Assembly (NCBI GenBank): GCA_937959375.1
Contig: CALGLS010000264.1
Span: 1 to 8,558, forward strand
Direction of reading: 5' to 3'
Length of the DNA: 8,558 nucleotides
Source: an uncultured Saprospiraceae bacterium
GTDB taxonomy: Bacteria; Bacteroidota; Bacteroidia; Chitinophagales; Saprospiraceae
The translations under genes were made by a program, and so were the position numbers. Below the pieces are notes generated by a model, which saw nothing but the letters and a program-made list of their open reading frames with translations, had not been told where the DNA came from and did not search any database. Within the stretch, counting starts at the first letter, position 1, and the number at the start of each line of letters is the position of its first letter. Positions 1 through 6,826 of the stretch are shown one piece after another.

Positions 1-1089
1 ATTATCTAGTGCAACGTAGAATTTGAAATTTGGAAATTCCTTCTCGATAGCTCTAAACTCATCGATGTAGAACAACTCACGCTTCGTACGTCCACCATAC
101 CAGAATGAAACCTTACGGTCTCTACACTTCTCAGTGTGGAATAAGTGGAATAGGTGAGAACGCAATGGAGCCATACCTGCACCACCACCAATGTACACCA
201 TTTCTTTCTTCGTTTCTTTGATAAAGAATTCTCCGTAAGGACCAGAGATCATTACTTTATCACCAGGCTTACAACCAAAAACGAAAGAAGAACAAACACC
301 TGGGTTAACAGGCATCCATGAATTCGCACCTCTATCCCATGGTGGCGTAGCAATACGAATGTTCAACTGAACGATGTTTCCTTCTGCAGGGTGATTCGCC
401 ATGGAGTATGCACGGAACACTTCTTCATCGTTCTTCATTTCTAATGGCCATAAGTTGAACTTATCCCATTCAGATTGATATTTTTCATCTCCCTCTGGAT
501 CTCCTGGACGAGGACGGATGTCCATGTCTTTATATTTTACGTGAATCTTTGGTACATCAATTTGTACGTATCCACCTGATTCGAAATCAAGTGTTTCACC
601 ATCTGGCAACTTCACGATAAATTCTTTAATGAATGTAGCAACGTTGTAGTTTGAAACTACCTCGCATTCCCACTTCTTAATACCGAAGATTTCTTCTGGA
701 ATACGAACTTCCATATCTCCACGTACTTTTACCTGACAAGCCAAACGCTTATTTTCAGCAGCTTCTTTTCGCGTCAGGTGATTCATTTCGGTAGGTAATA
801 CATCACCTCCTCCAGCATCAACATGGCACTCGCACATCGCACAGGTTCCACCACCACCACAAGCAGATGGTAAAAAGATATTCTTTCCAGAAAGTGCCGT
901 CAAAAGAGTATCTCCTGGCTTCACCAACATTGGATTTTCTGTATCTCCGTTTACAATAATTTTCACATCACCTTGAGGCACCAATTTCTTTCTAGCCATG
1001 ATCAACATGAAGGATAACAACATGATGATTAAACTAAATACTATGACAGAAAATAAAATGGTTGAGCCCATACCAGCTAAAAGTACCAT
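1..1089 (-). CDS. nqrF: Na+-translocating NADH:quinone reductase subunit F, 3' end cut off by window edge
   Basis: NqrF is the NADH-oxidising entry subunit of the sodium pump: it takes hydride from NADH on FAD and passes electrons to a 2Fe-2S centre. I translated 363 codons from the ATG at 1089 to the window edge with no stop. An N-terminal membrane helix (about residues 8-32) is followed by a ferredoxin domain with Cys77, Cys83, Cys86 and Cys118 (CGGGGTCAMC, then LACQV). The flavin domain has RAYS (226-229) and GPYGEF (283-288), and the NADH domain has GGGAGMAP (301-308) and YGGR (331-334). Against my memory of Vibrio NqrF (about 408 residues), roughly 65-70 C-terminal residues, including the CGPPMM-type motif, lie outside the window. 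An extra Cys88 follows the cluster cysteines, and about ten extra residues sit near 191-203. It is the last of the six nqr genes, 121 bp after nqrE. The identification is very secure. Confidence 0.97.
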   Translation of the reverse strand, partial: MVLLAGMGSTILFSVIVFSLIIMLLSFMLIMARKKLVPQGDVKIIVNGDTENPMLVKPGDTLLTALSGKNIFLPSACGGGGTCAMCECHVDAGGGDVLPTEMNHLTRKEAAENKRLACQVKVRGDMEVRIPEEIFGIKKWECEVVSNYNVATFIKEFIVKLPDGETLDFESGGYVQIDVPKIHVKYKDMDIRPRPGDPEGDEKYQSEWDKFNLWPLEMKNDEEVFRAYSMANHPAEGNIVQLNIRIATPPWDRGANSWMPVNPGVCSSFVFGCKPGDKVMISGPYGEFFIKETKKEMVYIGGGAGMAPLRSHLFHLFHTEKCRDRKVSFWYGGRTKRELFYIDEFRAIEKEFPNFKFYVALDN

Positions 1090-1152
1090 ATTTTAGAGTT
1101 TTGAATTTTTTAATTTAAATTCTTGAACAATTTAATTGTCCTATTCTTCTTA

Positions 1153-1196
1153 AGTTTCAAACAAGTTAAACGCTTTTTAGTTTTACTTTTGAAACT
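1153..1196. repeat. Inverted repeat in the nqrE-nqrF spacer
   Basis: AGTTTCAAA (1153-1161) and TTTGAAACT (1188-1196) are perfect 9-bp complements separated by 26 bp in the 121-bp spacer between nqrE and nqrF. A direct repeat AAACAAGTT (1159-1167 and 1202-1210) overlaps it. The stem is AT-rich with a long loop and no clear T-tract, so it is a weak candidate for an mRNA processing or stability element and not a convincing terminator. No TAnnTTTG promoter element is visible in this spacer, so nqrF is probably read through from upstream. Confidence 0.35.
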
Positions 1197-1210
1197 AAAT
1201 TAAACAAGTT

Positions 1211-1816
1211 CTATTTACCAAGTGCAGCTGGATCAATCCCCATCAAACTCATGAAGGCGATTCCCATCAGACCAGTTAAAATAAAAGCCATTCCTAAACC
1301 ACGCAATGCTGGTGGTACATCTGAATAGCGAATCTTTTCACGAATAGCTGCAATAGCTATAATAGCTAAAAACCAGCCAAATCCTCCACCTAATCCAAAG
1401 GCAACTGAATCACTAAAGTTGTAATCTCTCGCTACCATAAATAGTGAACCACCAAGGATTGCACAGTTTACTGTAATCAGTGGTAAGAAGATACCTAGTG
1501 AGTTATATAAAGAAGGAGAAACTTTCTCAATGATCATCTCTACCAATTGTACCATAGATGCGATAACTGCAATAAAGAGTATGAAACGCAGGAAGGTTAG
1601 GTCAATTCCTAGTATTCCGTTCTCACTCAAAATCTTATTAGAAATTATCCAGTTGATTGGCATCGTGATCGCTAATACAAAGATTACTGCCAATCCAAGA
1701 CCAAAGGCAGTCTTTACCGTTTTGGATACAGCCAAGTAAGAACACATTCCTAGGAAATATGCTAATACCAAGTTTTCAATGAAGGCTGCTTTTATGAAAA
1801 TATTGAAAAAATCCAT
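1211..1816 (-). CDS. nqrE: Na+-translocating NADH:quinone reductase subunit E
   Basis: NqrE is an integral membrane subunit that pairs with NqrD in inverted topology. In structural work on the Vibrio enzyme, the two together hold an iron centre in the middle of the membrane that relays electrons between NqrF and NqrC. The protein has 201 residues (Vibrio NqrE is about 198) and six hydrophobic segments. The two expected cysteines are present: Cys25 in FLGMCSYLAV and Cys118 in LITVNCAILGG, each in a characteristic half-membrane helix. FGLGGGFGWFLA and the C-terminal MGIAFMSLMG segment are also family-typical. It begins at ATG 1816, 61 bp after the nqrD stop, and ends in TAG. RnfA is homologous, but the complete nqrA-F context makes this NqrE. 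Confidence 0.97.
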   Translation of the reverse strand: MDFFNIFIKAAFIENLVLAYFLGMCSYLAVSKTVKTAFGLGLAVIFVLAITMPINWIISNKILSENGILGIDLTFLRFILFIAVIASMVQLVEMIIEKVSPSLYNSLGIFLPLITVNCAILGGSLFMVARDYNFSDSVAFGLGGGFGWFLAIIAIAAIREKIRYSDVPPALRGLGMAFILTGLMGIAFMSLMGIDPAALGK

Positions 1817-1829
1817 TTTAATTTATTTA

Positions 1830-1846
1830 AACTATTTTGAATAGTT
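1830..1846. repeat. Small perfect hairpin in the nqrD-nqrE spacer
   Basis: AACTATT (1830-1836) and AATAGTT (1840-1846) are perfect 7-bp complements around a 3-nt loop, 14 bp upstream of the nqrE start codon. The stem has only one G-C pair, so it is weak. It may be chance in an AT-rich spacer or a minor modulator of nqrE translation. Confidence 0.25.
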
Positions 1847-1877
1847 GTTTTCTAATTGAAGTTCTTAAAACAATTAA

Positions 1878-2597
1878 TTAAGATATATCCACCAATTTCG
1901 GATTGTAGCTACGCTGAATCCAAATCAATACACCAATGATAAACATTGCTGCTGCTGGAAGTACCATCAAGTTGTTATTTGCATACCATCCAAACCATGA
2001 GCCTTCTGCCATAGTATTGATGAAATAGTCTGGCGTAGTACCAATTAATTTCATTTCAAGTGGGCTACCAGCAAATAGAGATCCTTTACCGAATATCTCA
2101 CGGATAACGGCTACGATTAACAAGATAGCTCCGTAACCTAATCCGTTACCGATACCATCTACAAAAGAACGCCAAGGTTTGTTCGCCATAGCAAATGCTT
2201 CCAAACGTCCCATTACAATACAGTTGGTAATGATCAGTCCAATGTATACAGTCAATTGACGGTAGATTGGATATTGAAATCTTTTTAGTGTCAACTCTAC
2301 TATTGTTACTAGCGTAGCAATAATTACTAGCTGAACAATCATACGCACCTGTGGTGGTATCTTGTTTCTTACCAAAGAGGTAAGCAAACTTGAGAAGCCA
2401 CAAACAAATACTACCGCTACTGCCATTACGAATGAAGGATACACCATAGAGGTAACTGCTAGTGCAGAACAAACACCAAGTACCTGTACGGTAATCGGGT
2501 TGTTATCATTCAAAGGATCCTTCAAAAGCTTTTTCTCTACTTTTCCGAAAAGCGGCTCTTTTGGTTCAACCACATTTTTTTCTAATGTTTCTGCCAT
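1878..2597 (-). CDS. nqrD: Na+-translocating NADH:quinone reductase subunit D
   Basis: NqrD is the membrane partner of NqrE and supplies the other half of the intramembrane iron site. It has 239 residues, against about 210 in Vibrio. Cys43 (VLGVCSALAVT) and Cys126 (LIITNCIVMGR) correspond to the Vibrio ligands Cys29 and Cys112, both with the same offset of 14, which fits a 14-residue longer hydrophilic N-terminus rich in Lys and Glu. RLEAFAMANKPW and GLGYGAILL are further family motifs. Most of the remaining extra length is a loop of about 165-195 (near GSPLEMKLIGTTPDYF) before the last helix, which ends in IWIQRSYNPK. The start is ATG 2597. The gene is separated from nqrC by an unusual palindromic repeat. 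Confidence 0.97.
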   Translation of the reverse strand: MAETLEKNVVEPKEPLFGKVEKKLLKDPLNDNNPITVQVLGVCSALAVTSMVYPSFVMAVAVVFVCGFSSLLTSLVRNKIPPQVRMIVQLVIIATLVTIVELTLKRFQYPIYRQLTVYIGLIITNCIVMGRLEAFAMANKPWRSFVDGIGNGLGYGAILLIVAVIREIFGKGSLFAGSPLEMKLIGTTPDYFINTMAEGSWFGWYANNNLMVLPAAAMFIIGVLIWIQRSYNPKLVDIS

Positions 2598-2613
2598 GAT
2601 ATTTTATTTTTAT

Positions 2614-2710
2614 AAGTCGGAAGACGGAAGACCGAAGACAGAAGTTTCACTCGAATGCGGAGCCTCACGTTAGAAAGCACTTCCGTCTTCGGTCTCCCGT
2701 CTTCTAGCTT
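2614..2710. repeat. Palindromic heptamer-repeat element between nqrC and nqrD
   Basis: Two 32-nt arms, 2614-2645 and 2679-2710, are complementary at 27 of 32 positions around a 33-nt loop. The left arm is itself built of degenerate tandem heptamers (GGAAGAC, GGAAGAC, CGAAGAC, then AGAAGT), and the right arm is its inverted copy. The element fills nearly all of the 114-bp spacer and stops 1 bp short of the nqrC stop codon. It is richer in G+C than the other nqr spacers, which suggests an inserted, REP- or MITE-like sequence. There is no T-tract typical of a terminator after it on the minus strand, so nqrDEF may still be co-transcribed. Transcribed, it would form a long hairpin that could affect mRNA stability or the nqrC/nqrD expression ratio. 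I cannot test whether copies exist elsewhere in the genome. Confidence 0.8.
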
Positions 2711-2711
2711 C

Positions 2712-3485
2712 TTAATTTCTTACCCCAGATTTTTTAGTCGTTTTAATTGAATTAAAATAAGGCTCGTAGTATTTAACACCACGCTTCAGCATTTCCTCTA
2801 CTCCTACAGCGGTAACTGTAGCTCCAGAAATTCCATCTACTCCGTGTGGATCATCTGCCTTTGCACCAGTTTTCACTAATGCAACAGATACATATTCTCC
2901 AGCTTCGTTATAAATTTTCTTTCCTTTAAATCGCGCAGGAAAAGTTGGGTTATCTTTAATCTCAGCACCAAGACCTGGCGTCTCACCTGCATGATCAAAA
3001 GAAGTACCAACGATGGTGCTCATATCACTTTTCAAAGCAATGTTGCCCCATATGTTGTCCCAAAGACCATTACCAATAACAGTAACAATGTAGAATTCCT
3101 CTTGACCAGCATCGAAGATATATAAAGGTATGATGCGTTCCGCCTCATCTTTTTTCTTTTCTTTAGCCATGTCAATATGCTCTGCTTTTCCACCTTTGTA
3201 ACCAGCCTTGATTACATCATCAGCTTTAAGCTCTGTACCACTCATGTCTAGAGCAATTTGCTTCACATTTTTGTCAAAGAAAGCATTCACTTCTTCATCT
3301 CCCATGGTCTGAGCATCTTTACCACCTAGGTGATCATTTACTGCTCCAAGGATAGCTCGCTTATTGAAAATTGATTCATTGATCGCTGACTGATCTTTCC
3401 ATCCCATAAATAGGCCTGAAAGAACGAGGGCTACCAAAGAGGTCATAATGAATACGAATCCGAAAATATATTTTGTAGTATACAC
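2712..3485 (-). CDS. nqrC: Na+-translocating NADH:quinone reductase subunit C (covalent FMN)
   Basis: NqrC has one N-terminal membrane helix (about residues 7-28) and an FMN-binding domain that faces the periplasm in the Vibrio complex. It carries electrons from the NqrD/E iron centre toward NqrB. The protein has 257 residues, which is normal. The flavinylation motif DGISGAT spans 217-223, so Thr223 is the predicted phosphoester attachment site for FMN, placed there by ApbE, which is not encoded in this window. HAGETPGLGAEI (165-176) is the other family signature. The start is GTG at 3485: no in-frame ATG lies between it and the upstream in-frame stop, and the next ATG (codon 14) would cut into the membrane helix. 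The gene starts 27 bp after the nqrB stop, implying co-transcription. Confidence 0.96.
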   Translation of the reverse strand: MYTTKYIFGFVFIMTSLVALVLSGLFMGWKDQSAINESIFNKRAILGAVNDHLGGKDAQTMGDEEVNAFFDKNVKQIALDMSGTELKADDVIKAGYKGGKAEHIDMAKEKKKDEAERIIPLYIFDAGQEEFYIVTVIGNGLWDNIWGNIALKSDMSTIVGTSFDHAGETPGLGAEIKDNPTFPARFKGKKIYNEAGEYVSVALVKTGAKADDPHGVDGISGATVTAVGVEEMLKRGVKYYEPYFNSIKTTKKSGVRN

Positions 3486-3512
3486 AATTAAGTATTTTTT
3501 AGATTAATCGAA

Positions 3513-4820
3513 TTAATGTTCTGCAACTGCTTCAGCAACTGGCGTAACTGGTACTGCACCTGCTGATTCTTTTACTCGTCTTGCACGACGTCCCATGTTA
3601 GACTCAATTACATAATGATCGATAAGTGGTGCAAATACATTCATAAATAAAATTGCCAACATCCATCCTTCCGGATATGCAGGGTTGATGACACGAACAA
3701 TCATTCCTATAAAACCGATAAAGAAACCGTAGATCCATTTACCTGTAGTGGTAGATGATGCGGTTACTGGATCTGTTGCCATAAAGGCCATTGCAAAGAA
3801 GAATGATCCCATATAGAATTGGTACATCCATGGCACTTCCATGAAAGGAGTAACACCCCATTGGTTAAACAACCAAGCGCAGGTAATTGCACCAATCAAC
3901 ATACTCAACATGATTCTCCAAGAAGCGATTCCCGTTATAATTAAGATCGCTGCACCGATAAGAATAAATGGCTTACAAGTCTCTCCAATAGAACCAGGAA
4001 TTGCTCCCCAGAACATTTGAGTCGTAGAGTAAGTCTCTGTAACTGCACCCCATCCTTCTTTGAAAGCCAAAGCCATCGGAGTTGCTCCAGAGTATCCATC
4101 TACCACCGGCATTCCAGCTTGGAAAGTATCCCAACCCAACCAGTCAAATATACCATTGAATAATCCCGTGTGAAACCAATTATATGTCGTTGCTAATGTA
4201 TCACCGCTTTCAGCTAAACCAGCTACCCAAACCTCATCACCTGAGATCGTAGTTGGATAGGCAAAGAAGATAAATACACGTGACAATAAAGCTACGTTTA
4301 AGATATTCATACCGGTACCACCAAATGCTTCCTTACCAATGATTACACCAAATGCAACTGCAAATGCTAACCATAGTAATGGAATGTCTGGTGGCATAAT
4401 CAAAGGAATCAATGCACCGGAGACTAGAAAGCCTTCCTCTATGGCGTGTCCTTTTTTAGCTGCATACCAAAATTCGATTCCCAAACCAACGACATGCGTT
4501 ACTACGAAAATTGGAATCAATTGGATCAGACCGTAAATTAGTTTTAGATGAAAACCATCCAAGAAAGCAGTGTACTGTCCGGTAGCTGCAAAGTGTTGGT
4601 GACCAATATTGAATGATCCGAATAAGTAACACAGCTGCATAGCTAATACAACGATAACCATCGTACGTTTCAAATCCATACCATCACGGATGTGAACACC
4701 ACCTTTGGTTACACTGTCAGGTGAATACAAAAAAGTAAAGAAGCCATCATACAGCGTGTGTAGGAACGGCGATTTCTTTTTGTCTGGTTCTATTTTTTTT
4801 ACAAAATCAAGTAAACCCAT
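3513..4820 (-). CDS. nqrB: Na+-translocating NADH:quinone reductase subunit B (covalent FMN, membrane core)
   Basis: NqrB is the large membrane core of the pump. It carries covalent FMN and riboflavin and is implicated in Na+ passage and quinone reduction. The protein has 435 residues (Vibrio is about 415) with around ten hydrophobic segments, the first near 53-73. The flavinylation motif DGYSGAT lies at 241-247, giving Thr247 as the FMN site, equivalent to Vibrio Thr236. Other signatures are FGGTGMNILN (166-175), IPGSIGET (274-281) and ATDPVTAS (348-355). The N-terminus is Lys-rich (KKIEPDKKKS), and the tail after residue 408 is basic and then rich in Ala, Val and Pro. It starts at ATG 4820, 102 bp after nqrA. 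RnfD is related, but length and operon context identify NqrB. Confidence 0.97.
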   Translation of the reverse strand: MGLLDFVKKIEPDKKKSPFLHTLYDGFFTFLYSPDSVTKGGVHIRDGMDLKRTMVIVVLAMQLCYLFGSFNIGHQHFAATGQYTAFLDGFHLKLIYGLIQLIPIFVVTHVVGLGIEFWYAAKKGHAIEEGFLVSGALIPLIMPPDIPLLWLAFAVAFGVIIGKEAFGGTGMNILNVALLSRVFIFFAYPTTISGDEVWVAGLAESGDTLATTYNWFHTGLFNGIFDWLGWDTFQAGMPVVDGYSGATPMALAFKEGWGAVTETYSTTQMFWGAIPGSIGETCKPFILIGAAILIITGIASWRIMLSMLIGAITCAWLFNQWGVTPFMEVPWMYQFYMGSFFFAMAFMATDPVTASSTTTGKWIYGFFIGFIGMIVRVINPAYPEGWMLAILFMNVFAPLIDHYVIESNMGRRARRVKESAGAVPVTPVAEAVAEH

Positions 4821-4890
4821 TATCTCGTTATTATTATAGAAAAATTACTAACGTTATTATATTTCAATTCTAAAAGTCGCGTGCATCATT

Positions 4891-4914
4891 GCCATTGAAA
4901 CTGCAATTGAAACT
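4891..4914. repeat. 12-bp tandem duplication just after nqrA
   Basis: Read on the minus strand, AGTTTCAATTGC (4914-4903) is followed directly by AGTTTCAATGGC (4902-4891), an 11/12 match. It lies 8 bp beyond the nqrA stop codon in the 102-bp nqrA-nqrB spacer. It looks like a small slippage duplication. No terminator or TAnnTTTG promoter element was seen in this spacer. Confidence 0.5.
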
Positions 4915-4922
4915 TTGACTTG

Positions 4923-6551
4923 TTACGCTTGCTCACGCATTGTTTCCAATCCTTCGCGCAAAATCTTTTGCAAAGGTTGCTTTGAGGTACAAACGAATTC
5001 ACAAAGTGCAATATCCTCTTCACTCAATTCGTAAATACCCAAACCTTCCATACGCTCAAAGTCATTTACCAAAATCGCCTTCATCAGATGTTGTGGTAAA
5101 ATATCCATTGGCAATACTTTTTCGTACTGGCCTGTTACAACAAAGGCGCGCTTTTCACCGTGTGTGTTGGTATTCGCTTTGAACTTCAAGTCAGGGAATA
5201 AAAAGTTAGGATATGTTTTGGAAACAGATGGTCGTGGCGATAGTGGCAACAACCAACCGAACATTTCATATTCATTTCCTTCTTCAAGAGTTGTTAACTG
5301 GTCATCGAAGAAGTTTAAGAAACCATCAGCAGCAACTTGCTTACCACTTAGTACATCACCAGCAACAAGACGAGCACCATCATTTTTCAAGTTTCCTTTT
5401 ACCAATTCGCCAACATTAGCTCCTTGATAAGTGCGTACATATTTTGGAGTTTCTAGTTCGTCACCTGTTAGTGCAACAATACGAGACGCATCAAATTTAC
5501 CTTCCGTAAATAATTTTCCAATTGTCAAAACTTCTTGTACACCAAGTACCCATGCTGGATCTTTAACATCGATTGGACTAGTGTGGTGCATTTGTACACC
5601 AACGTTACCAACTGGGTGTGGTCCAGAGAAGTAGTTGATTTCAACTCCTTGAGCACCAGTAAATGCAGAAGAAGCACCAGTAGCGCTTACTCCTAAATGT
5701 ACCTTGGTACCTAACTTATTTAAAACATCCAAACCTTTTTGGAAAGCAGCACCTTGTCCTTCAACAATAAAGCTATTGTCAGGAGCCAGTGGAGCAGTAT
5801 CAAAGGTTGAGATGAATATTTTTGAAGGAATGATATTAAAATCTGCCACCATATCGAAAGGGCGTTGGCGAATCATTGGCCAAACACCCGATCCTAGTAG
5901 AAATTCAACTAAGTCTTCGCGCTTGCAAGTTGCCAAATCTGGCAAATCATAAGTACGATACTGCATTTCCTTATCTGCAAGGATAACAATTTCTTTAATA
6001 GAGCGCTTTTCACCACGACGAACCTCCATTACCTCTCCACTTACCGGAGAACAGTAGATAACAGATGGGTTCTTTTTGTCAAAAAATAGTGGATCACCAG
6101 CTTTCACTTCGTTACCTTTTTCAACAGTAACTTTAGGAATTGGGGAGATACCTACAAAATTTTGTGGTTGTAAAGCGAAAGTAGTACCTGCAGTAGCGGC
6201 ATCTACTACCTTTTCAGCTGCTCCGGCTAACTTAATGTCATGGCCACGCTTCAGAGCGGTTACAGATGAACCGGTAGGAAGGCTACCTGATTTTCCCTTG
6301 TAGATTTCGTCTCTGTTTGGGAAAATAGAGTAATTAGCACCAGACTTGTCTACGCCCATCTGTTTTGCTTCAATATGCAGCATGTTCTCAGCTACCATTA
6401 ATATGGCAATCAAGAGCAACAATCCGATGGCACCAACCAAACCATACAACAGGTAGTTGGATGCACCAGAAGAGGCCTGAGCAGAAGCATTGAGAGAAAA
6501 AGTTAGAAAAGCTAGCAGTAAAAATGTCGATTTGGTCGTTCCTTTTATCAT
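4923..6551 (-). CDS. nqrA: Na+-translocating NADH:quinone reductase subunit A with N-terminal signal-anchor extension
   Basis: NqrA is normally a soluble cytoplasmic subunit docked on NqrB, about 446 residues in Vibrio. This one has 542 residues, and family homology begins only near Val97 (VTALKRGHDIKLAG), leaving about 446 for the normal part. The first 96 residues look like a cleavable signal peptide (TFLLLAFLTFSLNASAQA, cleavage near 26), a short Ser/Gly linker, a strong membrane helix (about 33-55, ending ILMVAENML) and a hydrophilic linker with several lysines. After cleavage this would put the N-terminus outside and the NqrA domain inside, which is compatible with normal docking. Family features include FDKKNPSV and SPVSGEVMEVRRGEKR (168-183). 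No in-frame ATG lies near codon 97; the nearest are codons 57 and 65. ATG 6551 is therefore the best start. It is the first gene of the operon. Confidence 0.96.
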   Translation of the reverse strand: MIKGTTKSTFLLLAFLTFSLNASAQASSGASNYLLYGLVGAIGLLLLIAILMVAENMLHIEAKQMGVDKSGANYSIFPNRDEIYKGKSGSLPTGSSVTALKRGHDIKLAGAAEKVVDAATAGTTFALQPQNFVGISPIPKVTVEKGNEVKAGDPLFFDKKNPSVIYCSPVSGEVMEVRRGEKRSIKEIVILADKEMQYRTYDLPDLATCKREDLVEFLLGSGVWPMIRQRPFDMVADFNIIPSKIFISTFDTAPLAPDNSFIVEGQGAAFQKGLDVLNKLGTKVHLGVSATGASSAFTGAQGVEINYFSGPHPVGNVGVQMHHTSPIDVKDPAWVLGVQEVLTIGKLFTEGKFDASRIVALTGDELETPKYVRTYQGANVGELVKGNLKNDGARLVAGDVLSGKQVAADGFLNFFDDQLTTLEEGNEYEMFGWLLPLSPRPSVSKTYPNFLFPDLKFKANTNTHGEKRAFVVTGQYEKVLPMDILPQHLMKAILVNDFERMEGLGIYELSEEDIALCEFVCTSKQPLQKILREGLETMREQA

Positions 6552-6564
6552 TGATAAATGTGTA

Positions 6565-6582
6565 TTGTGATCAATTTCATAA
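6565..6582. promoter_or_regulatory. Candidate Rex- or CRP/FNR-like operator before nqrA
   Basis: TTGTGATCAATTTCATAA is a near-dyad whose half-sites TTGTGA and TCATAA agree at 5 of 6 positions when inverted. It matches the classical Rex operator (TTGTGA-N6-TCACAA type) at 14 of 18 positions, and the CRP-like core TGTGA-N6-TCACA at 9 of 10. It lies 13 bp upstream of the nqrA start. Rex senses NADH/NAD+, so a site at an NADH dehydrogenase operon makes biological sense. It is nevertheless a single AT-rich match, and no regulator gene is in the window. Confidence 0.35.
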
Positions 6583-6606
6583 AATAGCTACGTATTTAAG
6601 ATCTTG

Positions 6607-6630
6607 CACTTACGTAAAAGACTGTAAGTG
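6607..6630. repeat. Inverted repeat in the nqrA leader
   Basis: CACTTAC (6607-6613) and GTAAGTG (6624-6630) are perfect 7-bp complements around a 10-nt loop. They lie between the candidate promoters and the nqrA start, so they would be in the 5' untranslated RNA. Next to them are two TACGTA palindromes (6589-6594 and 6611-6616), exactly 22 bp apart, about two helical turns. This could be a regulator site or an RNA hairpin, or chance. Confidence 0.3.
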
Positions 6631-6682
6631 AATCTCTTGTGAGGCCATTTTTTGCATTATAATACCTTTCGGAAAATCACGG

Positions 6683-6690
6683 CAAAGATA
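6683..6690 (-). promoter_or_regulatory. Candidate Bacteroidota -7 element for the nqr operon (proximal)
   Basis: On the minus strand this reads TATCTTTG, a perfect match to the Bacteroidota -7 consensus TAnnTTTG. No clear TTG is seen at the expected -33 spacing. Transcription would begin near 6676, leaving a leader of about 125 nt before nqrA. Confidence 0.5.
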
Positions 6691-6794
6691 TAAAGCTTTC
6701 GCTTATTTTTTCTGCCTTACTTAGTTTTATTACAAGGGAAAAGTTATTTAGATTCTTTCTAGATAAGAACCTTCCTACGCCTCTTTGTTTACGT

Positions 6795-6826
6795 CAAAAG
6801 TATGAATAAGTTCGGTTTCAAATCAA
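6795..6826 (-). promoter_or_regulatory. Candidate two-element Bacteroidota promoter for the nqr operon (distal)
   Basis: On the minus strand TTG (6826-6824) is followed after 21 nt by TACTTTTG (6802-6795). This matches the Bacteroidota TTTG-N19-21-TAnnTTTG layout in both elements. It begins 9 bp beyond the pnuC stop codon, so it would start transcription about 235 nt before nqrA. It is better supported by spacing than the proximal element. There is no strong terminator after pnuC, so some readthrough from pnuC is also possible. Confidence 0.5.

Noticed and set aside
6..191. Minus-strand open frame of 61 codons at the left edge
   Set aside because: It is a different frame of the same strand inside nqrF, whose translation continues cleanly through this stretch with the YGGR region intact.
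2362..2673. Open frame of 103 codons on the plus strand across the start of nqrD and the palindrome
   Set aside because: It is antisense to nqrD, and its last part merely translates the repeat. Composition and lack of recognisable motifs mark it as a shadow of the real gene.
2614..2710. CRISPR array or diversity-generating repeat as an explanation for the heptamer repeats
   Set aside because: The units are only 7 nt, have no spacers, and are arranged as an inverted pair, with no cas or reverse transcriptase gene in the window.
2614..2710. Rho-independent terminator splitting nqrABC from nqrDEF
   Set aside because: The loop is 33 nt long, the arms have mismatches, and no immediate U-tract follows on the minus strand. 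All six subunits are needed for one complex.
4940..6303. Several plus-strand open frames of 67-87 codons antisense to nqrA
   Set aside because: All lie opposite a strongly conserved gene, have no recognisable domains and no promoter of their own. They are expected by chance opposite a long coding sequence.
1211..6551. Rnf complex (ferredoxin:NAD oxidoreductase) instead of Nqr
   Set aside because: NqrA and an NqrF with ferredoxin plus FAD/NADH domains are present, and RnfB and RnfC types are absent. The order A-F and the flavin sites match Nqr.
6751..6770. TTCTTTCTAGATAAGAA as a terminator for pnuC
   Set aside because: The dyad is imperfect, AT-rich and lacks a G-C core and a T-tract on the minus strand. 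It lies about 70 bp after the stop codon and beyond a candidate promoter.
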